Source: Pseudomonas sp. Root562 (GTDB lineage Bacteria; Pseudomonadota; Gammaproteobacteria; Pseudomonadales; Pseudomonadaceae). Taken from it: DNA of 64,000 bases. The notes under the pieces were generated by a model, which did no database searches, had not been told where the DNA came from, and worked only from the letters and a program-made list of their open reading frames with translations. The translations under genes were made by a program, and so were the position numbers. The DNA is taken from positions 141,820-205,819 of the forward strand of contig NZ_LMGK01000001.1 in NCBI RefSeq assembly GCF_001427125.1. The letters run 5' to 3'. This document shows, piece after piece, positions 1 to 8,081 of the stretch. Each line of letters opens with the position of its first letter. Position 1 is the stretch's first letter.

Positions 1-792
1 GCGCGAATCCGGTTGGGGGATCTGTGCTGCGTCACAGGTGAAGCCAAGATCCCGCGCTTGGCGAACCCAGGTGCGGGTGTATTTGTGCGCACCTGGTTCG
101 TTGTCCAACGCCCAAACCAGCTTTGGCGTTTTGCCGCCGCGTGCGGTGATCAGAGCCTTCAGTGACTCTTCCGGATAAGCGTTGGAAGAAAGCGCGGCGA
201 CGGCGGGGATCCCGTTCTGCACCAGGGCAATGGCATCGAAGATGCCCTCGACGATCCACAGTTCATCTACCTGCAACAGGTCGACGCAGGGTGGCACCCA
301 CCAGTAGCCTTTGTAGCTTTCGCCAGGCTTGAAGCGCGCTTTCTTCTTGCCGAAGCGGTTCGGCTTGTCGATAAGCCGCTCCCAGTAGCCGCCCTTGTCG
401 AGGGGAAAGCGAACCGTGGCCGAGCCGATGTTCAAATCACGGTCGTAGTAATGCTCCTGGGTGTACCAGCCTTCAATCATCCCAACGTCGAAGCCGCGGG
501 CGAAGGTGAGGTAAGCCTTGGCACTTGCCGCCGGTTGATCGTCTGTGGCCGGGGCGCGCTTGCTCCAGTCGTCGAACAGATCGCTGTACAGCTCCTTGAC
601 CGGTTCCATGTAGCGGCATTTCTGCTCGCGGCCGCAGCGGATGAACCATGGCTCGTCATACCGCGAGAACAGCCGGCGCTGGTTGCACTGAGGGCACGTT
701 CCCTTGCGCATGTATTGGGTGCCGGCCATGTGTTGCAGACCAAAGTCAGCCTCAAGCCGCTGCAGCACGTCGGCACGCAGTTGGTGGTCCAT
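1..792 (-). CDS. Zinc-finger/Toprim phage replication protein, cut by the window edge
   Basis: The N-terminal 264 residues are visible; the frame is open to base 1 and the C-terminus lies outside the window. A zinc ribbon is seen as C33-x2-C36 and C53-x5-C59. A Toprim-like core follows, with the glutamate of a VEGIFDA motif near residue 182 and an acidic ALDNEP motif near residue 230. This domain pair is typical of phage and P4-alpha-like primases, which lay RNA primers at the replication origin. It is the most downstream gene visible of the minus-strand early cluster. The ATG at 792 lies 5 bases after the stop of the preceding gene. Whether a helicase domain follows cannot be seen. Confidence 0.8.
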   Translation of the reverse strand, partial: MDHQLRADVLQRLEADFGLQHMAGTQYMRKGTCPQCNQRRLFSRYDEPWFIRCGREQKCRYMEPVKELYSDLFDDWSKRAPATDDQPAASAKAYLTFARGFDVGMIEGWYTQEHYYDRDLNIGSATVRFPLDKGGYWERLIDKPNRFGKKKARFKPGESYKGYWWVPPCVDLLQVDELWIVEGIFDAIALVQNGIPAVAALSSNAYPEESLKALITARGGKTPKLVWALDNEPGAHKYTRTWVRQARDLGFTCDAAQIPQPDSR

Positions 793-797
793 GGTCT

Positions 798-1043
798 TCA
801 CTGCGCACGCTCCGCAGTGTTTGCACCTAGCTGTTTTTCCAGCTCCTTGCGGGTCCGGCAAATACCGGCCAGGTGTGGGATGTCCTGGAGCACCTTCGGT
901 GCCCGCTGGCCACGCGGTACATTCCGGTAACGATCGGAGTACCAAACGTCGGCCATGGTGGTGTCGTACTGGCTGTTGAGCCACTGCAGGTATTGCTCTG
1001 CCTGCTGTTGGTTCAACTCCAGTTGGATGGTGATATTGCTCAT
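798..1043 (-). CDS. Small phage early protein, unknown function
   Basis: An 81-residue protein beginning MSNITIQLEL. Its Gln-rich N-terminal part resembles no family I can name. It sits directly upstream of the Toprim replication gene on the same strand, so it is probably co-transcribed with it and belongs to the replication/early module. I chose the ATG at 1043; a GTG 12 bases upstream is an alternative. No signal peptide, membrane segment or metal motif is visible. Confidence 0.55.
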   Translation of the reverse strand: MSNITIQLELNQQQAEQYLQWLNSQYDTTMADVWYSDRYRNVPRGQRAPKVLQDIPHLAGICRTRKELEKQLGANTAERAQ

Positions 1044-1113
1044 TTCGGCCACCAATAAAGTGCAGTTTCCCCTTACCCACGCAAGGCGGGCATGTATCAG
1101 GGGCGGTTCAGAT

Positions 1114-1488
1114 TTAGTTCGAGGTGTTGCGGGAGGTCAGCAAGCGCGCTGGTAAGAAGCGGGCCGGGACGGGGTAGCGCTTTTGGGTTTGGGTATCGAG
1201 CAGCCAGACCAGGTAACGATAAGCGCTGCTGCCCGGATAGATGCCCAGCCGCGCTACGCGTTTCGATGTCATGCCTTCGAATTCGGTAACGGCAAGCTCC
1301 GCGATCCGCTGCACCAGGTGCTCAGGCACTTCGAGCGACTGAGCGAGGTAGCGTTTGCAGTTTTCAAGTAGCTGGTGGTCACCGGACAGGTGCTGTCCAT
1401 GCTGGCGGTACAGATATGCAACGGCAGCCTGTTGCATGGCGGCGCGATAATCATTGGTGGGGTTGATCGTTAAGGTGATGGCGTTCAT
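1114..1488 (-). CDS. Hypothetical prophage protein, 124 aa
   Basis: A soluble protein beginning MNAITLTINP, with a mixed helical pattern and no recognised motif. Its ATG overlaps the stop of the upstream ogr-like gene by 4 bases, so the two are probably translated together. The position between the ogr-like activator and the replication genes suggests an early-region accessory role. Function unknown. Confidence 0.6.
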   Translation of the reverse strand: MNAITLTINPTNDYRAAMQQAAVAYLYRQHGQHLSGDHQLLENCKRYLAQSLEVPEHLVQRIAELAVTEFEGMTSKRVARLGIYPGSSAYRYLVWLLDTQTQKRYPVPARFLPARLLTSRNTSN

Positions 1489-1778
1489 GCGAGTGTGGCC
1501 TCCATTTCCAGTTGATCCAGCAAGTCGGGTTGATCATTGGCTGACTTCATCGCAGCGCGACGCAGGGCTACATCCGCAATGGGAAGACGAACAGTGGGGT
1601 TGGCCATGCCGCTCGGACTCATTTCATGAGTCATTTCGAACTGAGCACGAACGGACCAACCGCAGGCTTCGTTGACGCATTGCAGGTAAGCCACACGTAG
1701 GAAAATATGGGTGCCTTCACTGGTGCGGATACGCATGCGGCCCATGCAGTGGGGGCAAACAAGCTTGTAAGTGCTCAC
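1485..1778 (-). CDS. ogr: Ogr/Delta-family late-gene transcriptional activator
   Basis: A 97-residue protein with the zinc-binding signature of the P2 Ogr/P4 Delta family: C8-x2-C11 (CPHC) and C34-x4-C39 (CVNEAC). The zinc module ends near residue 45 and is followed by a hydrophilic tail. In P2 this activator binds dyad sites about 55 bases upstream of the late promoters and contacts RNA polymerase alpha. Dyads that could be its targets are listed at 9895, 14469 and 21069. P2 places ogr next to gene D; here it lies in the early cluster, next to a YmfL-like regulator. Confidence 0.9.
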   Translation of the reverse strand: MSTYKLVCPHCMGRMRIRTSEGTHIFLRVAYLQCVNEACGWSVRAQFEMTHEMSPSGMANPTVRLPIADVALRRAAMKSANDQPDLLDQLEMEATLA

Positions 1779-2248
1779 TGGTCGCCCTCCTTGCTGTGCA
1801 GTGAAATGGTGGCCAGCACCTCGGAATGGCGGGCGCTCAGATACTTGCTGTGGGCAGCAAGGATTGCAGCAGCCTCACCTTTCTCGATGACGCCATCGGC
1901 CAAAGCTTTATCAATGATCTGGTCGACCACCCCTCGCTTGGCAGCTGTGCTGACCGAGCGGCTATACAACTCGATGTTGTCCAGGGTTTCAGGGGCAGCG
2001 ATTGGCACGAACATGCCGCTGTACAGGGAAGCCACGTATTCAGGGAAAAAGCTGGTGCCAGCGTCTCGCTCGAGCATATGAATTTGGTCATCGCTCAATG
2101 GCCGGCTGCCCGCGTTCTCATAGACGTGGTTGTCGAATTTCTTGAGTTCATAACCGAGGCGCGCTGCTGCGCATTCACGGCCACCTGGGTAAGCACAGAC
2201 GACGGCACTTACTACTTGGCGTCTGGTTTCTAGCACTGGGCGTTTCAT
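1775..2248 (-). CDS. YmfL-family putative phage regulator
   Basis: A 157-residue protein. The segment KKFDNHVYENAGSRPLSDDQI resembles the start of CII/YmfL-type phage regulators, which are thought to bind DNA through an N-terminal helix-turn-helix. A good ribosome site (GGAGG, 10-base spacer) precedes the ATG. It overlaps the ogr-like gene by 4 bases and lies just downstream of the Cro-like gene, the place where lambdoid and 186-like phages carry cII. The family assignment is from memory of similar prophage proteins; the DNA-binding role is inferred. Confidence 0.65.
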   Translation of the reverse strand: MKRPVLETRRQVVSAVVCAYPGGRECAAARLGYELKKFDNHVYENAGSRPLSDDQIHMLERDAGTSFFPEYVASLYSGMFVPIAAPETLDNIELYSRSVSTAAKRGVVDQIIDKALADGVIEKGEAAAILAAHSKYLSARHSEVLATISLHSKEGDQ

Positions 2249-2277
2249 CTTCTGGTTTCCTCCGTGAGCCAGAGGCC

Positions 2278-2490
2278 CTAGTTTGTAATCACACCGTCTT
2301 TGATCCCGAGGAGCACGGCTGCGCGATGCGCCTCACCTCGAAGGCATTTTTTCTGCCCGTTTAAAACCGCATAGACGGTTGAAGGGTGGAGACCGTTTTG
2401 AATAGCAAAATCCTTAACGGACATGCCCTGTAATTCCAGGCGCTTTCTTGCGTCCTGGCAGGCTTGCTCGGGTGCATAGGTGGCGTGCAT
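2278..2490 (-). CDS. Cro-like helix-turn-helix protein
   Basis: A 70-residue protein with a helix-turn-helix core (VKDFAIQNGLHPSTVYAVLNGQ). It is divergent from the XRE repressor at 2575 across an 84-base region containing a palindromic operator, the usual Cro/repressor arrangement of a lysis-lysogeny switch. It is the first gene of the minus-strand early operon. The Cro role is inferred from size and position. Confidence 0.75.
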   Translation of the reverse strand: MHATYAPEQACQDARKRLELQGMSVKDFAIQNGLHPSTVYAVLNGQKKCLRGEAHRAAVLLGIKDGVITN

Positions 2491-2502
2491 AGTTCAGATT
2501 CG

Positions 2503-2569
2503 TGTGATTTCGCGTGATGTTGTGATGATATTGGTTCATATAAATGAACCTGTCAATGTTAGAGGTTCA
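2503..2569. promoter_or_regulatory. Immunity-switch operator region
   Basis: The spacer between the divergent Cro-like and repressor genes holds a perfect inverted repeat at 2533-2550 (GGTTCAT-ATAA-ATGAACC), with an extra half-site GGTTCA at 2564-2569. Towards the Cro-like gene are three direct repeats of [TC]GTGAT at 2503, 2513 and 2521. The palindrome is the likely repressor operator; the direct repeats could be the Cro or CII site. The repeats are seen directly; which protein binds each is inferred. Confidence 0.6.
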
Positions 2570-2574
2570 AAAAT

Positions 2575-2901
2575 ATGACCATTGGCGAGCGGCTGAAGGA
2601 AGAAAGGTCGCGCTTGGGGCTCAGCCAGACTGATTTGGGTGCTGCTGGCGGTGTAGGAAAAACAACTCAGATCAATTACGAAAAGGATGAAAGAAGCCCT
2701 GACGCAAGGTACCTAGCTGCGGTTAAACCTTTGGGAGTAGACGTTTACTACGTGCTGGCGGGGGAGCACTTTCCAGTATCACCAGATCAGCTTTCGCCCT
2801 ACGAACTCGAGGTGCTGTCGTACCTCAAGGAGCTCACGGACTACGACAAAGAGACACTCCGTCGAATGGCCCATGCGATGGCTGCTGTGGCCAAAAGCTG
2901 A
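2575..2901 (+). CDS. XRE-family prophage repressor (C/CI-like)
   Basis: A 108-residue protein with an N-terminal XRE helix-turn-helix (GLSQTDLGAAGGVGKTTQINYEKDER region, residues about 15-40) and a short C-terminal helical dimerisation part. It has no LexA-like Ser/Lys autocleavage domain, so induction probably needs an antirepressor instead of RecA-promoted cleavage. It is divergent from the Cro-like gene and followed by a terminator. It would hold the early operon silent in the lysogen. Confidence 0.8.
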   Translation: MTIGERLKEERSRLGLSQTDLGAAGGVGKTTQINYEKDERSPDARYLAAVKPLGVDVYYVLAGEHFPVSPDQLSPYELEVLSYLKELTDYDKETLRRMAHAMAAVAKS

Positions 2902-2960
2902 TGCATCGCTGCACGTAGTTGAAACCATATGCTGGTGTCACTGATCGACAGATGACGCAA

Positions 2961-2988
2961 AAAAGCTCAGCCCTGGCTGGGCTTTTTT
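2961..2988 (+). terminator. Rho-independent terminator after the repressor
   Basis: A hairpin with arms AAAGCTCAGCC and GGCTGGGCTTT runs directly into a T tract. It ends the repressor transcript before the LexA-controlled unit. Confidence 0.8.
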
Positions 2989-3031
2989 GTTTCCGACTGT
3001 CAGCCCCATTGGCGAAATGGTTTCAGAAATG

Positions 3032-3051
3032 TACTGTATGCACATACAGTA
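3032..3051. promoter_or_regulatory. LexA (SOS) box
   Basis: TACTGTATG-CA-CATACAGTA is a perfect dyad with 9-base arms and contains the LexA consensus CTGT-N8-ACAG. It ends 17 bases before the ATG of the small gene at 3069, so LexA would overlap that gene's promoter. It gives the phage a route to sense DNA damage. Confidence 0.85.
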
Positions 3052-3068
3052 ATGGAATATGACAAGCG

Positions 3069-3275
3069 ATGGAACCTATCCGCATTCACTGCTACCCGAA
3101 GACAACCGAATTTGCGGCAGTTGAGGCCCTTACAAAGTTGGAGCTTGATCTGCTGGTTCGGTACCGGCGGTTGTCTTTGGATGACCAAAAGCGTGTACTT
3201 CAGGTTCTTCAGGCCATGGTCACTGTTCAGGTGGAAGATGGAGAGTCAGGCGGGCAGAAGGTAATCGTTTGTTGA
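3069..3275 (+). CDS. Small SOS-controlled phage protein, possible antirepressor
   Basis: A 68-residue protein beginning MEPIRIHCYP, with a helical C-terminal half (LDDQKRVLQVLQAM). It is the only gene behind the LexA box at 3032 and runs convergently towards gene D. In phage 186 the LexA-controlled gene tum makes an antirepressor, and this repressor lacks a cleavage domain, so an analogous function is plausible. No sequence similarity to Tum is claimed. The overlapping +1 frame (from 3052) looks non-coding. Confidence 0.55.
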   Translation: MEPIRIHCYPKTTEFAAVEALTKLELDLLVRYRRLSLDDQKRVLQVLQAMVTVQVEDGESGGQKVIVC

Positions 3276-3306
3276 CCTGTGTTGGGTGTGTCCCAAGGTA
3301 GAGTTT

Positions 3307-4563
3307 TTAACCCTGAAGCCTTTTGTACTCCCGATCTGCTGCTCTTTTCGCAGACGCCTTGTTTTCGTACAGATGTGTCAGTCGCCTCGGGTTGCTTTGA
3401 TCTCCCTCGGTGAGCTGCTTTTGCTCTCCCGTCTTATCGTCGCGGTACCACGCCACGATTCCTGTGTAATTGTCCGAATTGTCAGCCAGTTCATTCACGC
3501 CGTCGTCGTCCGGTAGCTTGGACTCCAGTTCGAGACTGGTGGTGAACGAATCCGGCGAGAAGCTGTGTTTGACGTTTCCGCCCAACCACACCACGTCGGA
3601 GATTTCTCGCTTGATGCCCACCAGGGAGTAGGTCAGCTCGGGCGTCAGATCGGGTCGGCCCCTCGCCAGGGTATAGCTGAGTGTCGCGGTACTACGTTGC
3701 AGCCTGCTCATTTCCGAGCGAGCGGCCACCAGTGCACTTTTCTGGTCAGTGTAGGTATGGCGCAGGTCTTTCAGGTTTTCCCCGCCGCCGGCAATAGCTT
3801 CCTTTTTCTCGGCGCTGTTCACCTCGTAGTAGAAAGCACGCACGCCCGTGTAGCTGTCGCGATCGGCCTGAAGAAAGCGGTGCTGATCGCCATCCTGGCG
3901 GGTGAGGGTGATGTGGGGAAGATTCAGCCCGCTGGCGGTGGTGGATTTCCCAATAGGCATGAACAGTAGACGGCCCGCCTTCACGGTAGCGATGGCATCG
4001 TTCTCTATCCCGAGACGGCTGAGCAGGTTGGCATCGGACTCATTGGCCTGGTCCAGGTGCGCAAGGTTAAGCGCGCTGAACGCGACGCTCACCACGGCAC
4101 CGAGACCGTACGCCCCGGCAATGGCCTCAATGACGGCCTTCAATGTTTGGCCATGCCAGCTGCGCTCCCGCTTGACCTTCAGGCCCGCACGCAGATCCAC
4201 GCTCCGGGCGCGGATGCTGAGTTGATCAGGCGCACCGCTGTGCTCGGTCTCGTCGACGGTATAGGTGCCTTTGTCGATCAGGCCGGTATCGCTCCAACCC
4301 AGCCAAACCTGCAGGACGGCGCCCTTGGGCGGAATGGTCAGCCGGCCGTCATGATCAGAGAGGGTAATGTCGAGCTGGTCCGCTTCCATCCCGCGATTAT
4401 CGGTGAGTTCGATGTTGATCAAGCGCGCCTCGATCGCTGCCGTAATGTCGTTGCCGTCGACCAAGACGCGACATATCGGTCGGGGGTAGGCCGTAGCGTC
4501 GCGGTACGCATCTTTTGCCTTGCCCAGGTAAGCGTTGGCCTGGCTGATGGCATGATCGATCAC
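3307..4563 (-). CDS. D: Tail protein gpD (VgrG/Pvc8-type spike hub)
   Basis: A 418-residue homologue of P2 gpD, the hub under the baseplate spike in contractile tails. The first half has the beta-rich hub fold (SDHDGRLTIPPKGAVLQVWLGW region, residues about 75-95), and the C-terminus carries the basic ASAKRAADREYKRLQ helix typical of the family. It is the last gene of the F-E-T-U-D operon and overlaps gpU by 4 bases. Confidence 0.92.
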   Translation of the reverse strand: MIDHAISQANAYLGKAKDAYRDATAYPRPICRVLVDGNDITAAIEARLINIELTDNRGMEADQLDITLSDHDGRLTIPPKGAVLQVWLGWSDTGLIDKGTYTVDETEHSGAPDQLSIRARSVDLRAGLKVKRERSWHGQTLKAVIEAIAGAYGLGAVVSVAFSALNLAHLDQANESDANLLSRLGIENDAIATVKAGRLLFMPIGKSTTASGLNLPHITLTRQDGDQHRFLQADRDSYTGVRAFYYEVNSAEKKEAIAGGGENLKDLRHTYTDQKSALVAARSEMSRLQRSTATLSYTLARGRPDLTPELTYSLVGIKREISDVVWLGGNVKHSFSPDSFTTSLELESKLPDDDGVNELADNSDNYTGIVAWYRDDKTGEQKQLTEGDQSNPRRLTHLYENKASAKRAADREYKRLQG

Positions 4564-5000
4564 AGCACTCTCCTCAGGATGTTTCCTGCGGTGCTCGCTC
4601 CCGCGCCAAGGATGTCCGCACGGCCGTCATCGATGCGCTTGAGTGCAATGGTGAACTCGATCCGGCGAGCGGCGCCGTCTCGAAAAAACAGCGTCCTGGT
4701 TTCGTTGATGCTTTCGATAACCCAGGTCCCGAGGATCCGCCCGGTACCCTCAATGAGCGGCCACGACTTCCCGGTATCAGCCATTACCCGCAGGGTATCC
4801 AGGCTCAGTGGTGTTCCCAGCAACGCGGGAAGCAGGACACCAGGCAATGTAATCGCATCCTCGCCACGCCCCAGATACTGTCGAGCAGGGTTGGTACCGA
4901 TACGTGAGGTTGTGCCGTGGCGCCAATCTGTCTGCCGTTGCAGCTCCTGGTAGACCAGCGTTTCCAATGTGAAGACGAACATGCCGAGGGCCATCATCAT
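4560..5000 (-). CDS. U: Tail completion/terminator protein gpU
   Basis: A 146-residue protein matching P2 gpU, which caps the tail tube. The start has three consecutive ATG codons (5000, 4997, 4994); AGGAG lies 10 bases upstream of the first. An open frame continues further upstream but has no phage-like sequence, so I did not use it. It lies between the tape measure and gpD. Confidence 0.88.
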   Translation of the reverse strand: MMMALGMFVFTLETLVYQELQRQTDWRHGTTSRIGTNPARQYLGRGEDAITLPGVLLPALLGTPLSLDTLRVMADTGKSWPLIEGTGRILGTWVIESINETRTLFFRDGAARRIEFTIALKRIDDGRADILGAGASTAGNILRRVL

Positions 5001-5007
5001 GGTGGGG

Positions 5008-7596
5008 TTACTCCTGGTCCAAAAGGGAACTGCGACCGCGCGCCTGCTTGGCACTCTGACGCTTGTCCAGTTCGGCCGCGACAACGCGTGCAATGGCAGC
5101 CGGATCCATCCCAGCCGCGGGATGGATGTTGATGACGATCTGATCGCCCGCAGCCTGGGCGACGGGCGCTGAAGCGGTGGCAATCGGTGCTCGATTGTCG
5201 ACCGCGATGGCGCCGCCGGCACTGCCCATGCCAATGGCCAGAGCACCGGCTTGGGCCAGCCGTTTACCGGCACCGGCGACAGCGGCCAGTGGTCCGCCTT
5301 CACCATCGGACAGACCCTGAGCCAGACCCGCCATGGTGAAGCCCCCCAGTTCAGCGAACACGCGGGAGGGGCTGTGGATGCCGAGCTTTTCCTTGAACCA
5401 GCCAATGGTGCTTTCGCCTGCTCCGACAACGGCGTCTTTTACGCTGCCGGCCGCAGCGGTGATGCCGTTCACCAACCCGGCCATGATCATGCCGCCGAAC
5501 TCGGTGAATTTCCCCGGCAGCTCAACGCCGAAGTAGCTCATCACACCGGCGAAGGCGCGGTAGAAAAGTCCAAGCGGGCTGAAGTTGACCAGGATTTCGA
5601 GAATGCCGGCGATGCCGCCACTGAAGCCCTGCTTGAGCTCAACCCACAGCGTGCCCAGGTAGGCTTTCACCTTGTCCCAGTTGGCATAGATCAGATACGC
5701 GGCGGTTGCGATGGCTGCCACAGCCGCGACGATGGGGTTCGCCATGAACAGCCGGCCAATCCACAGTAGGGCCTGGCCTACGATCGGCAATACCTTTGTG
5801 CCCATGTTGACCAACAAACCGAGTAGGGACGGTAGCTTGATGCCGATCAGTGACAGACCGTAGCGAACGGCCAGGAACGGTCCTAGCGCCCCCGCGACAG
5901 CCAGCGCAGCAGCACCGAAGCCGGCGGCGACAGCGGCAATGCCGGCAGCAACGGTTAAAATGCCCTTGACCAGGTTGGGGTTCGCCTGAGCCCAGGCATT
6001 CACCTTTTCGAGCACATTATTGAAGCTTTCGATTAGGGCAACGAGCGTCGGCCTGAGCGTCTCACCCATTGCGCTGCTGAGGTTGAACATCCGGTTTTGC
6101 GACATCTGCCAGCGTGCGGACAATTGTTCGCCTTTGATGTCTCCCTCGCGCTGCATCGAGCCGGCGCCCTTGGTGCTGTTGACCAGGTCGAGCTGGCGAC
6201 GGTATTCGCCAATGTTGTTGGCCAGCTTCGCGGCATCGTCGCCGTAGTCCTTGCCAAACAGTTGGGTGGTGACGCTCAACTGCTCGTTCTTGGGAAGTTT
6301 GTTGATTGCATCAAGCACCTTTTGGATGGTGCCTGTGGCGTCCTTTGCAATCCCATCCTGAACAGCCCGTGCTTCAAGTCCGACGGCTGCCAGCCCTTCC
6401 TGGAAGCGCTTGGGTTGGTTGGTTGCAATCGCGAGCTCGCGGATCATGGCGTTGGTGGCGGTACCGGCGGTCTCGGCTGACGCGCCCAGTGTGAGGAAAG
6501 TCGAACCCAGTGCCGCTGCATCCTTGAACGACATCCCCACCGAGGCTGTGATACCTGCAGTGCGTTGCATCACGTCGATGATGTCCGCGCCTTTGGACTT
6601 GGCGTTGTCGTCCAGGTAGTTGATGGCATCGCCGAGTTGGCTGACGTTTTTGATCGGCAGCTTGTACAGGTCGGCAATTCGCGCGAGGTTTTCGCCGATC
6701 TGATCGGCCGGCAGTTCGAAAGCGGTGGCGGCCGTTGCGGCGACACGGGCGAATTCGAGCAAGTCGTCTTTACCCTGGACCCCCATGCGCGCAGCACCCT
6801 CTACCAGGGCGGCGATATCGGTCGTGGCCATGGGAATCTGCTCGGCCATTTTCTTGATGGCTGCGCCCATGTCGTAATAGGTCTGGGTGAGCTTGCCGTT
6901 GTCGTCCCGGGCACCTTCAACTTGTTTCGCCACGCCGGCCATCGCGTCCTCGAAGCTCGAGTAGCTCTTCACCATGCCGAGGATGGGTAGACCAGCGGCG
7001 GCACCGGTAGCGGCGGAACTGGCGCCGGCTACTGCCGCGTTGCCAGCGAGTTCACGCCCTTTGCTGTAGTTCTGTTGCAGCCTGGAAACGCGCTCTTGCT
7101 GTTTGCCCAATGCAGCCAGCCGTTCACGCTGGACCTTGATGGCTTGGTTTGCCGCTTCAATGTCTGTTTTCAACCGGCGCTCAGTGCTGCCCAAGTTGCG
7201 CGTATCCGCACCGGTGGATTTGACCAAGGGAATCAGGCGCTGCAGTTCGGCGCGTTGCTCGCCGTGCTTGTTCTTCAGCTTTTCTACTGCCGCAGTGGCG
7301 TTGATGAACGTCTTCTGGAAGGCCGCAGAGGGGGCGTCCATGGTCTTGAGCTGCTCGCGGTACAGGCGCACTTTGTCCTGGGCCTTGGCCAGCTCCTCAG
7401 AGGTTTGACGTACAGCTTCGCGTTGACGGGTGTAGCTGGAAATGTCCGATTGTTGCGCGTTAAGCGCCTTCAACTGGTCGCGTGCTTCCTTCAGCGCACG
7501 TGAGGTGGCATTGCTGCCATTGCTGATCCGCTTGAGGGGGGCGGTGACCTTGTCGACCGCCGACAGCAGTACTTCGAGCCGCAGCTTGTCAGTCAT
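5008..7596 (-). CDS. T: Tail tape-measure protein gpT
   Basis: At 862 residues this is the longest phage gene. The N-terminal 180 residues are coiled coil (QLKALNAQQSDISSYTRQRE region), the middle is a conserved TP901/P2 tape-measure domain, and several hydrophobic segments follow near residues 545-620. The protein sets tail length and is probably injected. Its ATG lies inside the end of the frameshifted E' frame, the usual P2 arrangement. Confidence 0.93.
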   Translation of the reverse strand: MTDKLRLEVLLSAVDKVTAPLKRISNGSNATSRALKEARDQLKALNAQQSDISSYTRQREAVRQTSEELAKAQDKVRLYREQLKTMDAPSAAFQKTFINATAAVEKLKNKHGEQRAELQRLIPLVKSTGADTRNLGSTERRLKTDIEAANQAIKVQRERLAALGKQQERVSRLQQNYSKGRELAGNAAVAGASSAATGAAAGLPILGMVKSYSSFEDAMAGVAKQVEGARDDNGKLTQTYYDMGAAIKKMAEQIPMATTDIAALVEGAARMGVQGKDDLLEFARVAATAATAFELPADQIGENLARIADLYKLPIKNVSQLGDAINYLDDNAKSKGADIIDVMQRTAGITASVGMSFKDAAALGSTFLTLGASAETAGTATNAMIRELAIATNQPKRFQEGLAAVGLEARAVQDGIAKDATGTIQKVLDAINKLPKNEQLSVTTQLFGKDYGDDAAKLANNIGEYRRQLDLVNSTKGAGSMQREGDIKGEQLSARWQMSQNRMFNLSSAMGETLRPTLVALIESFNNVLEKVNAWAQANPNLVKGILTVAAGIAAVAAGFGAAALAVAGALGPFLAVRYGLSLIGIKLPSLLGLLVNMGTKVLPIVGQALLWIGRLFMANPIVAAVAAIATAAYLIYANWDKVKAYLGTLWVELKQGFSGGIAGILEILVNFSPLGLFYRAFAGVMSYFGVELPGKFTEFGGMIMAGLVNGITAAAGSVKDAVVGAGESTIGWFKEKLGIHSPSRVFAELGGFTMAGLAQGLSDGEGGPLAAVAGAGKRLAQAGALAIGMGSAGGAIAVDNRAPIATASAPVAQAAGDQIVINIHPAAGMDPAAIARVVAAELDKRQSAKQARGRSSLLDQE

Positions 7597-8031
7597 CTTT
7601 TGCCCCGCTTCTTACCCGGGCGCGTTCGCGCCATTCCATCAGTTCAGTAAGGGACAGCGGATCCATGACCGCTGGCCCCCAGTGGAAAATCACGGCGATG
7701 TCCGCCATGGCGTCATCTACGCAACGAGGGACGCATCCGTCTTCGCCGACTTCGGCAGCAAAAAACCGGTGACCGCCGTGGCCATCTGCACCAGGTCGGC
7801 GGGGTCCATGCGCCCAAGCTCATGATCGGTCAGTGCCGGACTGGTGATGCGAGGCAGCACTTTGCGCAAAGCGATGACGTCCATCTGCAGCAGGTCCGCC
7901 AGGCTTACGCCACGCAGCTCGCCCGACATGGGCTTGCGCAGGGATACGGAGGTGATTTCCTCCTCACCGCGCGTGATGGGCGTGTCCAGGGTGACGATTT
8001 CGACGTTCGGGTTTTTTTCTTGTGGAGTCAT
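7589..8031 (-). CDS. E': Tail assembly protein gpE+E' (-1 frameshift product)
   Basis: gpE alone (7717-8031, 104 residues) ends at 7717. A slippery heptamer T-TTT-TTG on the minus strand (plus 7759-7765, CAAAAAA) allows a -1 shift into a second frame. That frame continues through ADIAVIFHWGPAVMDPLSLT to a stop at 7589, 8 bases inside gene T. P2 uses the same T6G heptamer to make E+E', the tape-measure chaperone that lambda makes as gpG/gpGT. The coordinates give the fused product; the heptamer and second frame were read directly. Confidence 0.85.
7717..8031 (-). CDS. E: Tail assembly protein gpE (unshifted product)
   Basis: A 104-residue zero-frame product of the E locus. It is related to P2 gpE (phage tail assembly chaperone family; SVSLRKPMSGELRGVSLADL near residues 27-46). 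Most ribosomes should end here; a minority would shift at 7759-7765 and make the longer E+E' protein. It sits between the tail tube gene FII and tape measure T, as in P2. Confidence 0.88.
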   Translation of the reverse strand: MTPQEKNPNVEIVTLDTPITRGEEEITSVSLRKPMSGELRGVSLADLLQMDVIALRKVLPRITSPALTDHELGRMDPADLVQMATAVTGFLLPKSAKTDASLVA

Positions 8032-8081
8032 GGTGATGTCCTGAAAGTGAGGTGGAGATTGGCGAATGGACGGGCCGAGAA

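Noticed and set aside
3052..3264. 70-codon frame starting right after the LexA box
   Set aside because: Trp/Phe/Arg-rich and unlike protein; the overlapping frame from 3069 looks genuine.
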